DNA of 64,000 nt from Ruegeria sp. HKCCD8929 (GTDB lineage: Bacteria; Pseudomonadota; Alphaproteobacteria; Rhodobacterales; Rhodobacteraceae). The DNA is taken from the NCBI RefSeq assembly GCF_013031405.1, contig NZ_WPZY01000005.1, forward strand, positions 124,001 to 188,000. The letters run 5' to 3'. Positions 1 to 7,742 of this stretch are shown one piece after another (the first letter of the stretch is position 1; each line of letters starts with the position of its first letter). Both the position numbers and the translations under genes were made by a program. Under the pieces are notes generated by a model that saw nothing but the letters and a program-made list of their open reading frames with translations, was not told the DNA's origin and did no database searches.

Positions 1-657
1 GCCCGCGTTCACGAAGAACGAGATACGGCCCACCAGCGCCGGGAAATCTTCGGTCGGGACGCGGGGGCGCAATTCGTCCAACACCGCCTGCGCGGTTGCG
101 AGCGCAAAGGCCAGCTCCTGCTCGGGTGTCGCGCCGGCCTCTTGCAGGTGATAGGAACACACGTTCATCGGGTTCCATTTCGGCACATTGGTGTAACAGT
201 ATTCAGCCACATCCGCGATCATCTTGAGCGACGGTTTCGGCGGGCAGATATAGGTGCCGCGACTCAGATATTCCTTGATCAGGTCGTTCTGCACCGTGCC
301 CTGCAGCTTGCTGACATCCGCCCCCTGTTCCTCGGCCACCGCGATATAAAGCGCCAGAAGCCAGGGCGCGGTCGCGTTAATGGTCATCGAGGTGTTCATC
401 TGCTCCAGCGGGATCTGGTCGAACAGCACCCGCATGTCGCCCAGATGGCAGACCGGCACGCCCACCTTGCCCACTTCGCCGCGCGCCAGCGTATGGTCGC
501 TGTCATAGCCGGTCTGGGTCGGCAGATCGAAGGCCACCGACAACCCGGTCTGCCCTTTGGCCAGGTTGCTGCGATAAAGCTCGTTCGAGGCTTTGGCTGT
601 CGAGTGACCGGCATAAGTGCGGATGAGCCAGGGGCGATCTTTCTGCGTTTGCGTCAT
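1..657 (-). CDS. ecm: ethylmalonyl-CoA mutase, N-terminal part (runs off window)
   Basis: The 219 visible N-terminal residues belong to the coenzyme-B12-dependent acyl-CoA mutase family. Near the start are RTYAGHSTAKASNELYR and GLSVAFDLPTQTGYDSDH, followed by MNTSMTINATAPWLLALY, all typical of the substrate-binding TIM barrel. Ethylmalonyl-CoA mutase converts ethylmalonyl-CoA to methylsuccinyl-CoA in the ethylmalonyl-CoA pathway of acetyl-CoA assimilation. I prefer this over methylmalonyl-CoA mutase because the N-terminus is short and the crotonyl-CoA carboxylase/reductase gene lies 1.7 kb away; that preference is inference. The ATG at 657 is preceded by a purine-rich AGAGG. The C-terminal B12 domain lies outside the window. 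The gene is divergent from the acyltransferase gene. Confidence 0.88.
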   Translation of the reverse strand, partial: MTQTQKDRPWLIRTYAGHSTAKASNELYRSNLAKGQTGLSVAFDLPTQTGYDSDHTLARGEVGKVGVPVCHLGDMRVLFDQIPLEQMNTSMTINATAPWLLALYIAVAEEQGADVSKLQGTVQNDLIKEYLSRGTYICPPKPSLKMIADVAEYCYTNVPKWNPMNVCSYHLQEAGATPEQELAFALATAQAVLDELRPRVPTEDFPALVGRISFFVNAG

Positions 658-735
658 AGGAGCCTCTCGAGTCTGGTGGGCAATAAAATTACGCTCAAGC
701 GTTCTAAATCGCAATTTTCGGGACATGTCAATTCG

Positions 736-749
736 CTGCGTTGCGGCGA
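736..749. promoter_or_regulatory. shared 14-nt motif, copy 1 (ecm/acyltransferase divergent region)
   Basis: CTGCGTTGCGGCGA occurs here between the divergent ecm and acyltransferase genes. It recurs exactly at 2278-2291 upstream of ccr, and ATTC lies just before both copies. A perfect 10-nt palindrome, CAATCGATTG, follows at 763-772. The sequence identity is direct observation; an operator role for a regulator of the ethylmalonyl-CoA pathway is inference. Confidence 0.35.
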
Positions 750-804
750 AGTGAGTAAGTATCAATCGATTGTGACGCCGTCCTTTTGGTGGCAGGTTGC
801 GGTC

Positions 805-2202
805 ATGACGCAGACGGTGGAACTCCCCCTTTGGTTTTTCGTTTTGATCGTGCTTTTTGCAGCGGTCACCTTTGCGTCGCATTTTCTATTTCCGTCCGTG
901 CGCTGGTTCTTTCGCCGCAGGCTGGAGAAGGCGGTGGCGCAGCTCAATCAGCGGCTGCAACGCCCGATCCAGCCGTTCAAGCTGGCCCGCCGTCACGATA
1001 TGATCCAGCGCCTGATCTATGACCCGCAGGTTGGACGGGCAGTGCAGGAACATGCCCGCGAAACCGGCATGCCTGAGGCCGTCGCCTTTGAGCAGGCCCG
1101 CCGCTATGCGCGCGAGATCGTGCCTTCGTTCTCCGCCTTCGCGTATTTCAGCTTTGCCATTCGCGCCGCACGTCTGCTGAGCAATGCCTTCTACAATGTC
1201 CGGCTGAGCTATGAGGACCGGCAGGCGTTGTTGGAAATCGACCCGGACTCGACGGTCATCTTCGTGATGAATCACCGCAGCAATATGGACTATGTGCTGG
1301 TGACCTATCTGGCCGCCGAGCAATCCGCGCTGTCCTATGCGGTGGGCGAATGGGCGCGGGTCTGGCCGCTCAGCCGGTTGATCCGGGCGATGGGGGCCTA
1401 TTTCATCCGGCGGAAATCGGGCAGCGATCTCTATCGGCAGGTGCTGTCCTGCTATGTGCGCCACGCGACCGAGGCCGGGGTGACGCAGGCCATGTTCCCC
1501 GAGGGCGGGTTGAGTCTTAACGGAGCCCTGTCGCGTCCCAAGCTGGGGTTGTTGAAGTACATCATCGACGGTGTGAGCCTGGATGGCCGCGACGTCGTCT
1601 TCATCCCCGTGGCGATCAACTATGACCGCGTGCTTGAGGATACGATCCTGACCGCCGCCGCCTCGCGCAATGAGCGGCGGTTCCGTGCGAGAATCGGGGT
1701 TGTGACGGCGTGGTTGGCCAAACAGGTCTGGCGGCGGCTGCTGCGCCGGTATCGCCGGTTCGGGATGGCCGCGGTCCGCTATGGCCGCCCGATCTCGCTG
1801 CATGATTTCAGCGCGGGGCGGGACGGCGATCTGATGATGCCACTGGCGCGGGAGTTGATGTCCCGCATCGGGGAGGTCGTACCAGTTCTTCCCACGCCGC
1901 TAGCCTGCTGGCTGATCCGTGAGAACGGCACGATGAGCGAGCGTGACCTGACCGAGCAGGTCACCGCCGTCATGGAGAAGGCTGGAACCGGGGCCGAGCC
2001 GGGTTCCGACGCCGTGCCCTTTGCCATCAACCAGCTTGTGGAGCGCCGCATCCTTCTGCGTACTGGCGAGGACCTGTCGGCGTCCGGCGAGCGGCGCGAC
2101 CTGATGGAGTTCTACGCGCGCTCGGTTGGTCACCTGATCGGAGATGCTGAACCGGAGCATGCTGCAGATGCAAAAGATCCTTCTGCGACTGCTGGGTCAT
2201 AA
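805..2202 (+). CDS. glycerol-3-phosphate/lysophosphatidate acyltransferase family protein
   Basis: This 465-residue protein transfers fatty acyl groups to glycerol-phosphate lipids at the inner membrane. A hydrophobic segment spans residues 10-30. The PlsB/PlsC acyltransferase signature H(X)4D is NHRSNMD with H157 and D162, followed by GAYFIRR near 197 and FPEG at 231-234. The length and extended C-terminal region resemble PlsB-like rather than the short PlsC enzymes, so the exact acceptor is uncertain. The open frame continues about 660 nt upstream into the antisense of ecm; I chose the ATG at 805 because the membrane segment follows it directly. It is placed between ecm and ccr, facing the same way as ccr. 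Confidence 0.8.
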   Translation: MTQTVELPLWFFVLIVLFAAVTFASHFLFPSVRWFFRRRLEKAVAQLNQRLQRPIQPFKLARRHDMIQRLIYDPQVGRAVQEHARETGMPEAVAFEQARRYAREIVPSFSAFAYFSFAIRAARLLSNAFYNVRLSYEDRQALLEIDPDSTVIFVMNHRSNMDYVLVTYLAAEQSALSYAVGEWARVWPLSRLIRAMGAYFIRRKSGSDLYRQVLSCYVRHATEAGVTQAMFPEGGLSLNGALSRPKLGLLKYIIDGVSLDGRDVVFIPVAINYDRVLEDTILTAAASRNERRFRARIGVVTAWLAKQVWRRLLRRYRRFGMAAVRYGRPISLHDFSAGRDGDLMMPLARELMSRIGEVVPVLPTPLACWLIRENGTMSERDLTEQVTAVMEKAGTGAEPGSDAVPFAINQLVERRILLRTGEDLSASGERRDLMEFYARSVGHLIGDAEPEHAADAKDPSATAGS

Positions 2203-2277
2203 AATTTCAAAACACTACCGAATATCTATTGCATTATTGCTTAGTCGTTAATATCCCATCCTTTGAGAGCCGCGATT

Positions 2278-2291
2278 CTGCGTTGCGGCGA
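2278..2291. promoter_or_regulatory. shared 14-nt motif, copy 2 (ccr upstream region)
   Basis: This is an exact second copy of CTGCGTTGCGGCGA, 25 nt upstream of the ccr start codon. See the copy at 736-749. Two exact 14-mers within two promoter regions of about 150 and 115 bases are unlikely by chance. A regulatory role is not proven. Confidence 0.35.
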
Positions 2292-2316
2292 GAAGCATGG
2301 ACAAAAGGAGGCCGAC

Positions 2317-3603
2317 ATGGCTTTGGACACTGACGGCGGCATTGCGTCGTATGAGGCGCCTGAAAAAGACCTCTATGAACTGGGTGAAATTCCTCCGATG
2401 GGGTACGTGCCCAAACAGATGTATGCCTGGGCCATCCGCAAGGAACGTCATGGCGAGCCCAACACGGCCATGCAGCTTGAGGTCGTCGATGTGCCGAAGC
2501 TGGACAGCCACGAGGTGCTGGTCCTGGTGATGGCGGCAGGGGTGAACTATAACGGCGTCTGGGCATCGCTGGGCAAGCCGATCAGCCCGTTCGACGGGCA
2601 CAAGGCGCCCTACCACATCGCCGGTTCGGATGCGTCGGGCATTGTCTGGGCCGTGGGCGACAAGGTCACGCGCTGGAAGGTCGGCGATGAGGTGGTGATT
2701 CACTGCAACCAGGACGATGGCGACGACGAGGAATGCAACGGCGGCGACCCGATGTATTCGCCCAGCCAGCGGATCTGGGGATACGAGACGCCGGACGGCT
2801 CGTTTGCCCAGTTCACCAACGTGCAGTCGCAGCAGTTGATGCCGCGTCCCAAGCACCTGACTTGGGAAGAAAGCGCGTGCTACACCCTGACGCTGGCCAC
2901 CGCCTACCGCATGCTGTTCGGCCACGAGCCGCATGACCTGAAGCCCGGCCAGAACGTTCTGGTCTGGGGCGCGTCTGGCGGTCTGGGCTCCTACGCGATC
3001 CAGCTGATCAACACCGCAGGCGCCAATGCTATCGGCGTGATCTCGGATGAAAGCAAGCGCGACTTCGTCATGGGGCTGGGCGCCAAGGGCGTCATCAACC
3101 GCAAGGATTTCAATTGCTGGGGCCAGTTGCCGACGGTCAACACCCCGGAATATGCCGAGTGGTTCAAAGAGGCCCGCAAGTTCGGCAAGGCCATCTGGGA
3201 CGTTACCGGCAAGGGCGTGAATGTCGACATGGTTTTCGAGCACCCGGGCGAGAGCACTTTCCCTGTGTCGACTTTCGTGGTGAAAAAGGGCGGCATGGTG
3301 GTGATCTGTGCGGGCACCACCGGCTATAACCTGACCTTTGACGTGCGCTACATGTGGATGCACCAGAAGCGCCTGCAGGGCTCGCATTTCGCCCACCTGA
3401 AACAGGCGGCTTCGGCCAACAAGCTGATGCTGGAACGCCGTCTTGATCCCTGCATGTCCGAAGTCTTTACCTGGGCTGACCTGCCCGAGGCGCACATGAA
3501 AATGATGCGTAACGAGCACAAGCCGGGCAACATGTCGGTGCTGGTCCAATCGCCAAAAACCGGCCTGCGTACGCTGGAAGAGGTTCTCGAAGCCAAGGGC
3601 TAA
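2317..3603 (+). CDS. ccr: crotonyl-CoA carboxylase/reductase
   Basis: This 428-residue medium-chain dehydrogenase/reductase family enzyme reductively carboxylates crotonyl-CoA to ethylmalonyl-CoA with NADPH and CO2. It is the signature step of the ethylmalonyl-CoA pathway. The N-terminal MALDTDGG followed by YELGEIPPMGYVP and MYAWAIRKERHG is characteristic of Ccr. The nucleotide-binding loop VWGASGGLG lies at about 217-225, and NYNGVWASLGKP near 77 belongs to the substrate region. A strong AGGAGG at 2306-2311 sits 5 nt before the ATG at 2317, which fixes the start. The C-terminus matches the family, with no truncation. A perfect-stem terminator follows. Confidence 0.96.
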   Translation: MALDTDGGIASYEAPEKDLYELGEIPPMGYVPKQMYAWAIRKERHGEPNTAMQLEVVDVPKLDSHEVLVLVMAAGVNYNGVWASLGKPISPFDGHKAPYHIAGSDASGIVWAVGDKVTRWKVGDEVVIHCNQDDGDDEECNGGDPMYSPSQRIWGYETPDGSFAQFTNVQSQQLMPRPKHLTWEESACYTLTLATAYRMLFGHEPHDLKPGQNVLVWGASGGLGSYAIQLINTAGANAIGVISDESKRDFVMGLGAKGVINRKDFNCWGQLPTVNTPEYAEWFKEARKFGKAIWDVTGKGVNVDMVFEHPGESTFPVSTFVVKKGGMVVICAGTTGYNLTFDVRYMWMHQKRLQGSHFAHLKQAASANKLMLERRLDPCMSEVFTWADLPEAHMKMMRNEHKPGNMSVLVQSPKTGLRTLEEVLEAKG

Positions 3604-3629
3604 TCCGGGGACATAAATTCTGCCTGAAT

Positions 3630-3665
3630 CGCCCGCGAATCACGGATTTGGTTCGCGGGCGTTTT
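3630..3665 (+). terminator. rho-independent terminator after ccr
   Basis: The arms CGCCCGCGAA (3630-3639) and TTCGCGGGCG (3652-3661) form a perfect 10-bp stem with a 12-nt loop. TTTT follows at 3662-3665. It lies 27 nt after the ccr stop codon. Confidence 0.85.
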
Positions 3666-3778
3666 GCTGCCGAAAACACGCTTCAGAGGTTTCAGGTGGT
3701 TAACAAATCCGGCCTCGCTGTTTTTGGGGAGTAGAAACCGGTGAATTTCCTAACAAGCTTACCACATGCTATGGTTGT

Positions 3779-3799
3779 GTTAACCGTTCGTTAACCGTT
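3779..3799. promoter_or_regulatory. tandem repeat upstream of the lux cluster
   Basis: Two exact copies of GTTAACCGTT lie at 3779-3788 and 3790-3799. They are offset by 11 nt, about one helical turn, and end just before the ribosome-binding site at 3802. The core TTAACCGT recurs at 4687-4694, upstream of luxI. This is a candidate operator; the binding protein is unknown. Confidence 0.35.
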
Positions 3800-3813
3800 T
3801 CGGGGAGACTCTG

Positions 3814-4032
3814 ATGCCACAAAATGAGTGGATACTGGACGTTCTGTCAGACCTCAAATCCTTCGCCTCTGCGAATGGTATGAGCGCCCTCGCCGAGCAG
3901 CTTGACGACACCAAGTTGATCGCCGCGGCCGAGATAGCGTCCAAGAGCGATGAGGCACGGGCGCCCGCGAATGGGAACGAAGGTCGATTTGAACCAGATC
4001 CTCGAGGAGTTGGACGGCACCAGCGGGCTTGA
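3814..4032 (+). CDS. small unknown protein overlapping the luxR start
   Basis: This is a 72-residue open frame beginning MPQNEWILDVLSDLKSFA. A strong GGGGAG at 3802-3807 lies 6 nt before the ATG, a better ribosome-binding site than luxR has. Residues 1-45 look like a compact amphipathic helical protein (SALAEQLDDTKLIAAAEIAS); the last 20 or so residues are rich in R, G and P. Its 3' end overlaps the luxR coding region by 62-83 nt in another frame, depending on the luxR start, so the two genes are probably translationally coupled. I recognise no named domain. A role tied to the LuxR/LuxI system is inferred from position only. Confidence 0.65.
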   Translation: MPQNEWILDVLSDLKSFASANGMSALAEQLDDTKLIAAAEIASKSDEARAPANGNEGRFEPDPRGVGRHQRA

Positions 4033-4690
4033 GGGGCTTGAAAATACTGCGGTCAAGTTGCGGGACACGCTGGGTATTGACCACATCATCTATCATTGGG
4101 TCGACAGCGCTGGCGACCAATACGGGTGCACCACTTATCCCGATGCCTGGGCCGAACGTTATCAGGACCGAAACTATCATCGCATAGATCCGGTCATTCT
4201 TGGGTGTTTTCAAAGATTTCACCCGGTTGATTGGAAAAAGCTCGACTGGTCGGGCAAGATCTCCAAAGCGTTTTTGCAGGATGCCATGAAGCATGGCGTC
4301 GGCAATCAGGGATATTCCATCCCGATCCGGGGACCCGCCGGTCAGCTTGCGCTGTTTACTGTCAATCACACCTGTGACGACGCGTTTTGGGCCAATTTCA
4401 CAGAGACTTACGGGCGCGACCTGATCCTGATCGCCCATTTCTTCAACAGAAAGGCGCTTGAGTTCGAAAGCGACCGCCAGCCGGAAGCGTCGCGGGCCCT
4501 GTCCCCGCGCGAAGTCGATGCGATGACCCTGTTGGCGCTGGGCTACAGCCGCGCCCAGGTGGCCCATTCGCTGTCGATCTCGGAACACACGCTGAGGGTC
4601 TACATCGAAAGCGCCCGATTCAAGCTCGGAGCGCTTAACACAACCCATGCGATAGCAACCGCCATGAGCCGGGGATTAATCGTCGTTTAA
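3950..4690 (+). CDS. LuxR-family quorum-sensing transcriptional regulator
   Basis: This is an acyl-homoserine-lactone-binding regulator with an N-terminal autoinducer domain and a C-terminal LuxR helix-turn-helix (SPREVDAMTLLALGYSRAQ and on). Counted from the internal ATG at 3971 (MGTKVDLNQI), residues W60, Y64, D73 and W88 have the same spacing as the ligand-contacting W57, Y61, D70 and W85 of TraR. The ligand pocket is therefore probably functional. The start is uncertain: the ATG at 3950 gives 246 residues and that at 3971 gives 239, and neither has a strong ribosome-binding site. That fits coupling to the overlapping small gene upstream. luxI follows 82 nt downstream. Confidence 0.9.
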   Translation: MRHGRPRMGTKVDLNQILEELDGTSGLEGLENTAVKLRDTLGIDHIIYHWVDSAGDQYGCTTYPDAWAERYQDRNYHRIDPVILGCFQRFHPVDWKKLDWSGKISKAFLQDAMKHGVGNQGYSIPIRGPAGQLALFTVNHTCDDAFWANFTETYGRDLILIAHFFNRKALEFESDRQPEASRALSPREVDAMTLLALGYSRAQVAHSLSISEHTLRVYIESARFKLGALNTTHAIATAMSRGLIVV

Positions 4691-4702
4691 CCGTCGTACG
4701 GT
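4690..4702. promoter_or_regulatory. palindrome between luxR and luxI
   Basis: ACCGTCGTACGGT is a perfect 13-nt palindrome that begins on the last base of the luxR stop codon. It lies 70 nt before luxI and overlaps a third TTAACCGT (4687-4694). It does not match the classical 20-bp lux box. It is a candidate LuxR operator or promoter element for luxI. Confidence 0.3.
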
Positions 4703-4772
4703 GCGCTGACCGGATATTAACTTTGAATTTGTACCCCCTTTGTTCCGAAACGGACAATGAGGGGATCAAGTC

Positions 4773-5411
4773 ATGCTCCGGTACATTTATGCAGATGAAC
4801 TGCACAAATACCCGAAACTGCGGGAGGGAATGTTTCGCGACCGCGCCGATCAGTTCAAAACCCGGCTTGGGTGGGATGTGCATATCAACGAACAGGGGGA
4901 AGAGCGGGATCAATACGACGATCTCAACCCGCTCTATGTGATCTGGGAGGAACCGGATGGCAGCCACGGGGGCTCGATGCGCATCCTGCCGACCACCGGC
5001 CCGGTTATGGTAAACGATGTCTTTGGCCATCTGACCGGCGGGGCGCCGATCTGCAGCCCGCTGATCTGGGAAGTTACACGGTTCTGCCTTTCACGAGACG
5101 CCAGCCCGCGCATCGCCGGAGCGATCATGCTCAGCGGCGGTGAAGTAATGGGGGGGTTTGGCCTGACCCATATCGCTGGTGTGTTCGATGCCCGCATGAT
5201 CCGGATCTATCGCCTGATCGGGTCGTCGCCAGAGGTTCTGGGCTCGGAAGGCATCGGCCGGGATCAGATCTCGGTTGGGCTGTGGCCATATTCCGAAGCG
5301 GATTGTGAGCGGGTGGCAGCGCGTGCGGGCATTCCGCGTGAGCTGTCGCGCCTGTGGTTCAACACCGCGTTTGGCAAGTCGGCCCGGCCGCGATTTGCGT
5401 TGACTGCGTGA
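4773..5411 (+). CDS. acyl-homoserine-lactone synthase (LuxI family)
   Basis: This 212-residue enzyme makes N-acyl-homoserine lactone from S-adenosylmethionine and acyl-ACP. All the family's key residues are present at their usual numbers: R24, F28, W34, D46, D49, R70, F84, E100 and R103 (WEVTRF). It should be active. GAGGGG lies 8 nt before the ATG. It is paired with the LuxR regulator upstream in the same direction, as in a typical autoinduction circuit. The acyl chain length cannot be read from the sequence. Confidence 0.95.
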   Translation: MLRYIYADELHKYPKLREGMFRDRADQFKTRLGWDVHINEQGEERDQYDDLNPLYVIWEEPDGSHGGSMRILPTTGPVMVNDVFGHLTGGAPICSPLIWEVTRFCLSRDASPRIAGAIMLSGGEVMGGFGLTHIAGVFDARMIRIYRLIGSSPEVLGSEGIGRDQISVGLWPYSEADCERVAARAGIPRELSRLWFNTAFGKSARPRFALTA

Positions 5412-5473
5412 ACCATCTGAAAAGGTGACTGCAGCATCTGGCGGCGGCTGGCGCGCCCCTGTAGGGTCGCGCC

Positions 5474-7003
5474 ATGTCCTTGCCAAGCGTGACCTTTTCC
5501 GACGACCAGGCGACCGCCTTCGACAGTGTAGCCGAGATGCTAAGTGCTGCCGGGGTGAACCTGGATGACGAGGCTTTGCTGACGCCCCCGGGCGGTGGCA
5601 AATCCGGCGTGATGGCGGTGATCGGCAAGGCGGGTTCGGGCAAGACGCTGTTGCTGGCTGAGCTTTACAAGGCGCTGGCTGACGCAGGCGTGCATGTGGT
5701 GTCTGGCGATTACGAAAGCCGCAAGGCGCGTGAAAAGCGGACGCTGGCAATTCTGGCGCCGACCAACAAGGCGGCCAGCGTCTTGCGGTTGCGCGGTGTT
5801 CCGGCCACGACGATTCACCGCATTCTCTACACCCCCGTCTATGATCCGGAATACGAACGTATCGCCGAATGGCTGGCCGGCAACGGTGAGCGCCCCGAAA
5901 TCGAAGGGCTGACGGATGAGGCGCTGGACCGTGCTGCGGGTTTCTATGAACGGAACAAGTCGATCCCCGGTGCGCTGGCTGCTGCGGGCCTGCGCGGATC
6001 GGATTTCATCACCGGTTGGAAACGCCGGGACGAGCCGCTGGATATCGGCTTTGTCGACGAGGCGTCGATGCTGGATGACCGGCAGTTCGAGGACCTCAAG
6101 GAGATCTTTCCGACCCTGCTGTTGTTCGGCGATCCCGCACAGCTGGCTCCGGTGAACCAGTCGGGCTCGATGGTCTTCGATGGGCTGCCCGAGCCTCGCA
6201 AGCTGAGCCTCAGCCGCGTTCACCGGCAGGATGCCGACAACCCCATCCTTGACCTGGCCCATGCGCTGGCCGATCCCCAGCTTGGGTTCGAGGATTTCGA
6301 ACGCATGGTGGAACAGACCGCCCGCCGCGATGACCGGGTGGTCTGGGGGCAACGGGTCGAGGTCGATCTGATGGCCCGCAGCCCGGTTCTGGTCTGGCGC
6401 AACGCCACGCGGATACGCCTGATCAACGCCTTTCGCCAAGTCCATGGCGCGCCCGAGACCGAGTTGCTTGAGGGCGAGCCGCTGATCTGCGACGGCATTG
6501 AACTGCCGCTGAAGCACCGCAAAAAGCGGCTGGATCTTGAGGCGCGCGGGCTGATCAAGGGCGCACAGGTGATCTATCTTGGCCCCGGACGCAAGCCCGG
6601 CTTTTCGCGGCTGCACGTAATGGGGGCCGAAGACCCGCAGGTCAGCGCCGCCTCGATCGTCAAGATCGAGAAGCCGGATGAGGAAGAGCCCTTTATTCCC
6701 TATGCCGCCCGCATGGGCGCGACCTTCCTGCATGGCGCGGCGGTGACCATTCACAAGGCGCAGGGCTCCCAATGGGACACGGTGCAGGTTTTTGCCCCCG
6801 ACATCTACACAGCCGCGCGGATGGGTCGGACCGAGGCCGGGCAGCCCTTGTGGAAACGGCTGGCCTATGTCGCCATCACCCGCGCGCAGGAGCGTCTGAT
6901 CTGGGTGGTCCGCAACCGTCTGTCGAAACCCACCCACGCGCTGCGGGTCAACGACCTGCGGCAGGCGCCGACGGCCCTGACACTGGAGGCGGAGGAGACA
7001 TGA
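5474..7003 (+). CDS. RecD-like superfamily 1 DNA helicase
   Basis: This 509-residue ATP-dependent helicase resembles the alpha (RecD) subunit of exonuclease V and other SF1B helicases. It has Walker A GKAGSGKT at 51-58, APTNKAA near 95-101, Walker B with D195 and E196 (FVDEASM), GDPAQLAPV, SRVHRQ, and the C-terminal motifs HGAAVTIHKAQGSQWD and YVAITRAQERL. No recB or recC partner is adjacent, so it probably acts as a stand-alone helicase in repair or plasmid/phage replication; that role is inference. Its stop codon overlaps the next gene's ATG in an ATGA junction, suggesting co-translation. Confidence 0.85.
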   Translation: MSLPSVTFSDDQATAFDSVAEMLSAAGVNLDDEALLTPPGGGKSGVMAVIGKAGSGKTLLLAELYKALADAGVHVVSGDYESRKAREKRTLAILAPTNKAASVLRLRGVPATTIHRILYTPVYDPEYERIAEWLAGNGERPEIEGLTDEALDRAAGFYERNKSIPGALAAAGLRGSDFITGWKRRDEPLDIGFVDEASMLDDRQFEDLKEIFPTLLLFGDPAQLAPVNQSGSMVFDGLPEPRKLSLSRVHRQDADNPILDLAHALADPQLGFEDFERMVEQTARRDDRVVWGQRVEVDLMARSPVLVWRNATRIRLINAFRQVHGAPETELLEGEPLICDGIELPLKHRKKRLDLEARGLIKGAQVIYLGPGRKPGFSRLHVMGAEDPQVSAASIVKIEKPDEEEPFIPYAARMGATFLHGAAVTIHKAQGSQWDTVQVFAPDIYTAARMGRTEAGQPLWKRLAYVAITRAQERLIWVVRNRLSKPTHALRVNDLRQAPTALTLEAEET

Positions 7004-7728
7004 AGACGATCATCGTGACAGGCGCCAGTTCCGGCATCGGGCGCGCCACTGCCGGGTTGTTTCTGGCAGAGGGTTGGCAGGTTGGCCTGCTGGCCCGGCG
7101 CGGAGAGATATTGGAGGAGATGGCCGCGGGGCGGGACAACGCCGTACCGCTGGTGGCCGACGTCTCCGATCCGGATGCGGTTCAGGCGGCGTTCCGCGAT
7201 TTTAACGACCGGGCAGGGCGGCTGAATGTACTGTTCAACAATGCCGGCATCTTTGCGCCCGGCGGCACTATCGACGAGATCGCGCTGGAGGACTGGTATC
7301 AGACGGTCAACGTGAACCTGAACGGCATGTTCCTGTGCGCCCGCGCTGCCTTTGCCGCCATGCGCGGTCAGAACCCGCAAGGTGGACGGATCATTAACAA
7401 CGGCTCGATTGCAGCCCATGTCCCCCGCCCGAATTCAGTGCATTACACCTCCACGAAACACGCCATCACCGGCCTGACCCGCAGCCTGTCACTGGACGGG
7501 CGTGGCTTGGGTATTGCCTGCGGGCAGATCGACATTGGCAACGCCCACACATCCATGGTTCAGGGTCTGGTCGATGCCGCAATCGCCGAGGGGCGGGAGC
7601 CTGATCCGACCATGGCCGTCGAGGATGCTGCCCGCTCGGTCCTGCACATGGCGACCCTGCCGCCTGAGGCGAATGTCCAGTTCATGACCGTGATGGCGAC
7701 TAGGATGCCCTATATCGGGCGCGGCTGA
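7000..7728 (+). CDS. short-chain dehydrogenase/reductase (SDR)
   Basis: This 242-residue NAD(P)-dependent oxidoreductase has the classical SDR fold. TGASSGIG at 7-14 binds the cofactor, NNAG follows in the fourth strand, and the catalytic Ser is in NNGSIAAH. The Tyr and Lys are in the YxxxK motif HYTSTKH. The C-terminus MATRMPYIGRG resembles a roseobacter SDR subgroup of unknown substrate. I chose the ATG at 7000 (MKTIIVTGASS) because GGAGGAG lies just upstream and the glycine motif follows. It overlaps the helicase stop by 4 nt, and the pair probably form one operon. Confidence 0.88.
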   Translation: MKTIIVTGASSGIGRATAGLFLAEGWQVGLLARRGEILEEMAAGRDNAVPLVADVSDPDAVQAAFRDFNDRAGRLNVLFNNAGIFAPGGTIDEIALEDWYQTVNVNLNGMFLCARAAFAAMRGQNPQGGRIINNGSIAAHVPRPNSVHYTSTKHAITGLTRSLSLDGRGLGIACGQIDIGNAHTSMVQGLVDAAIAEGREPDPTMAVEDAARSVLHMATLPPEANVQFMTVMATRMPYIGRG

Positions 7729-7742
7729 CGGGCTGAAACGCC

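Noticed and set aside
142-804. Upstream extension of the acyltransferase frame
   Set aside because: This stretch is antisense to ecm and rich in His/Arg shadow sequence; the membrane helix and family match begin at 805.
3600-5420. Classical lux box near luxR/luxI
   Set aside because: No sequence close to the 20-bp Vibrio lux box was found; only the non-canonical repeats reported separately.
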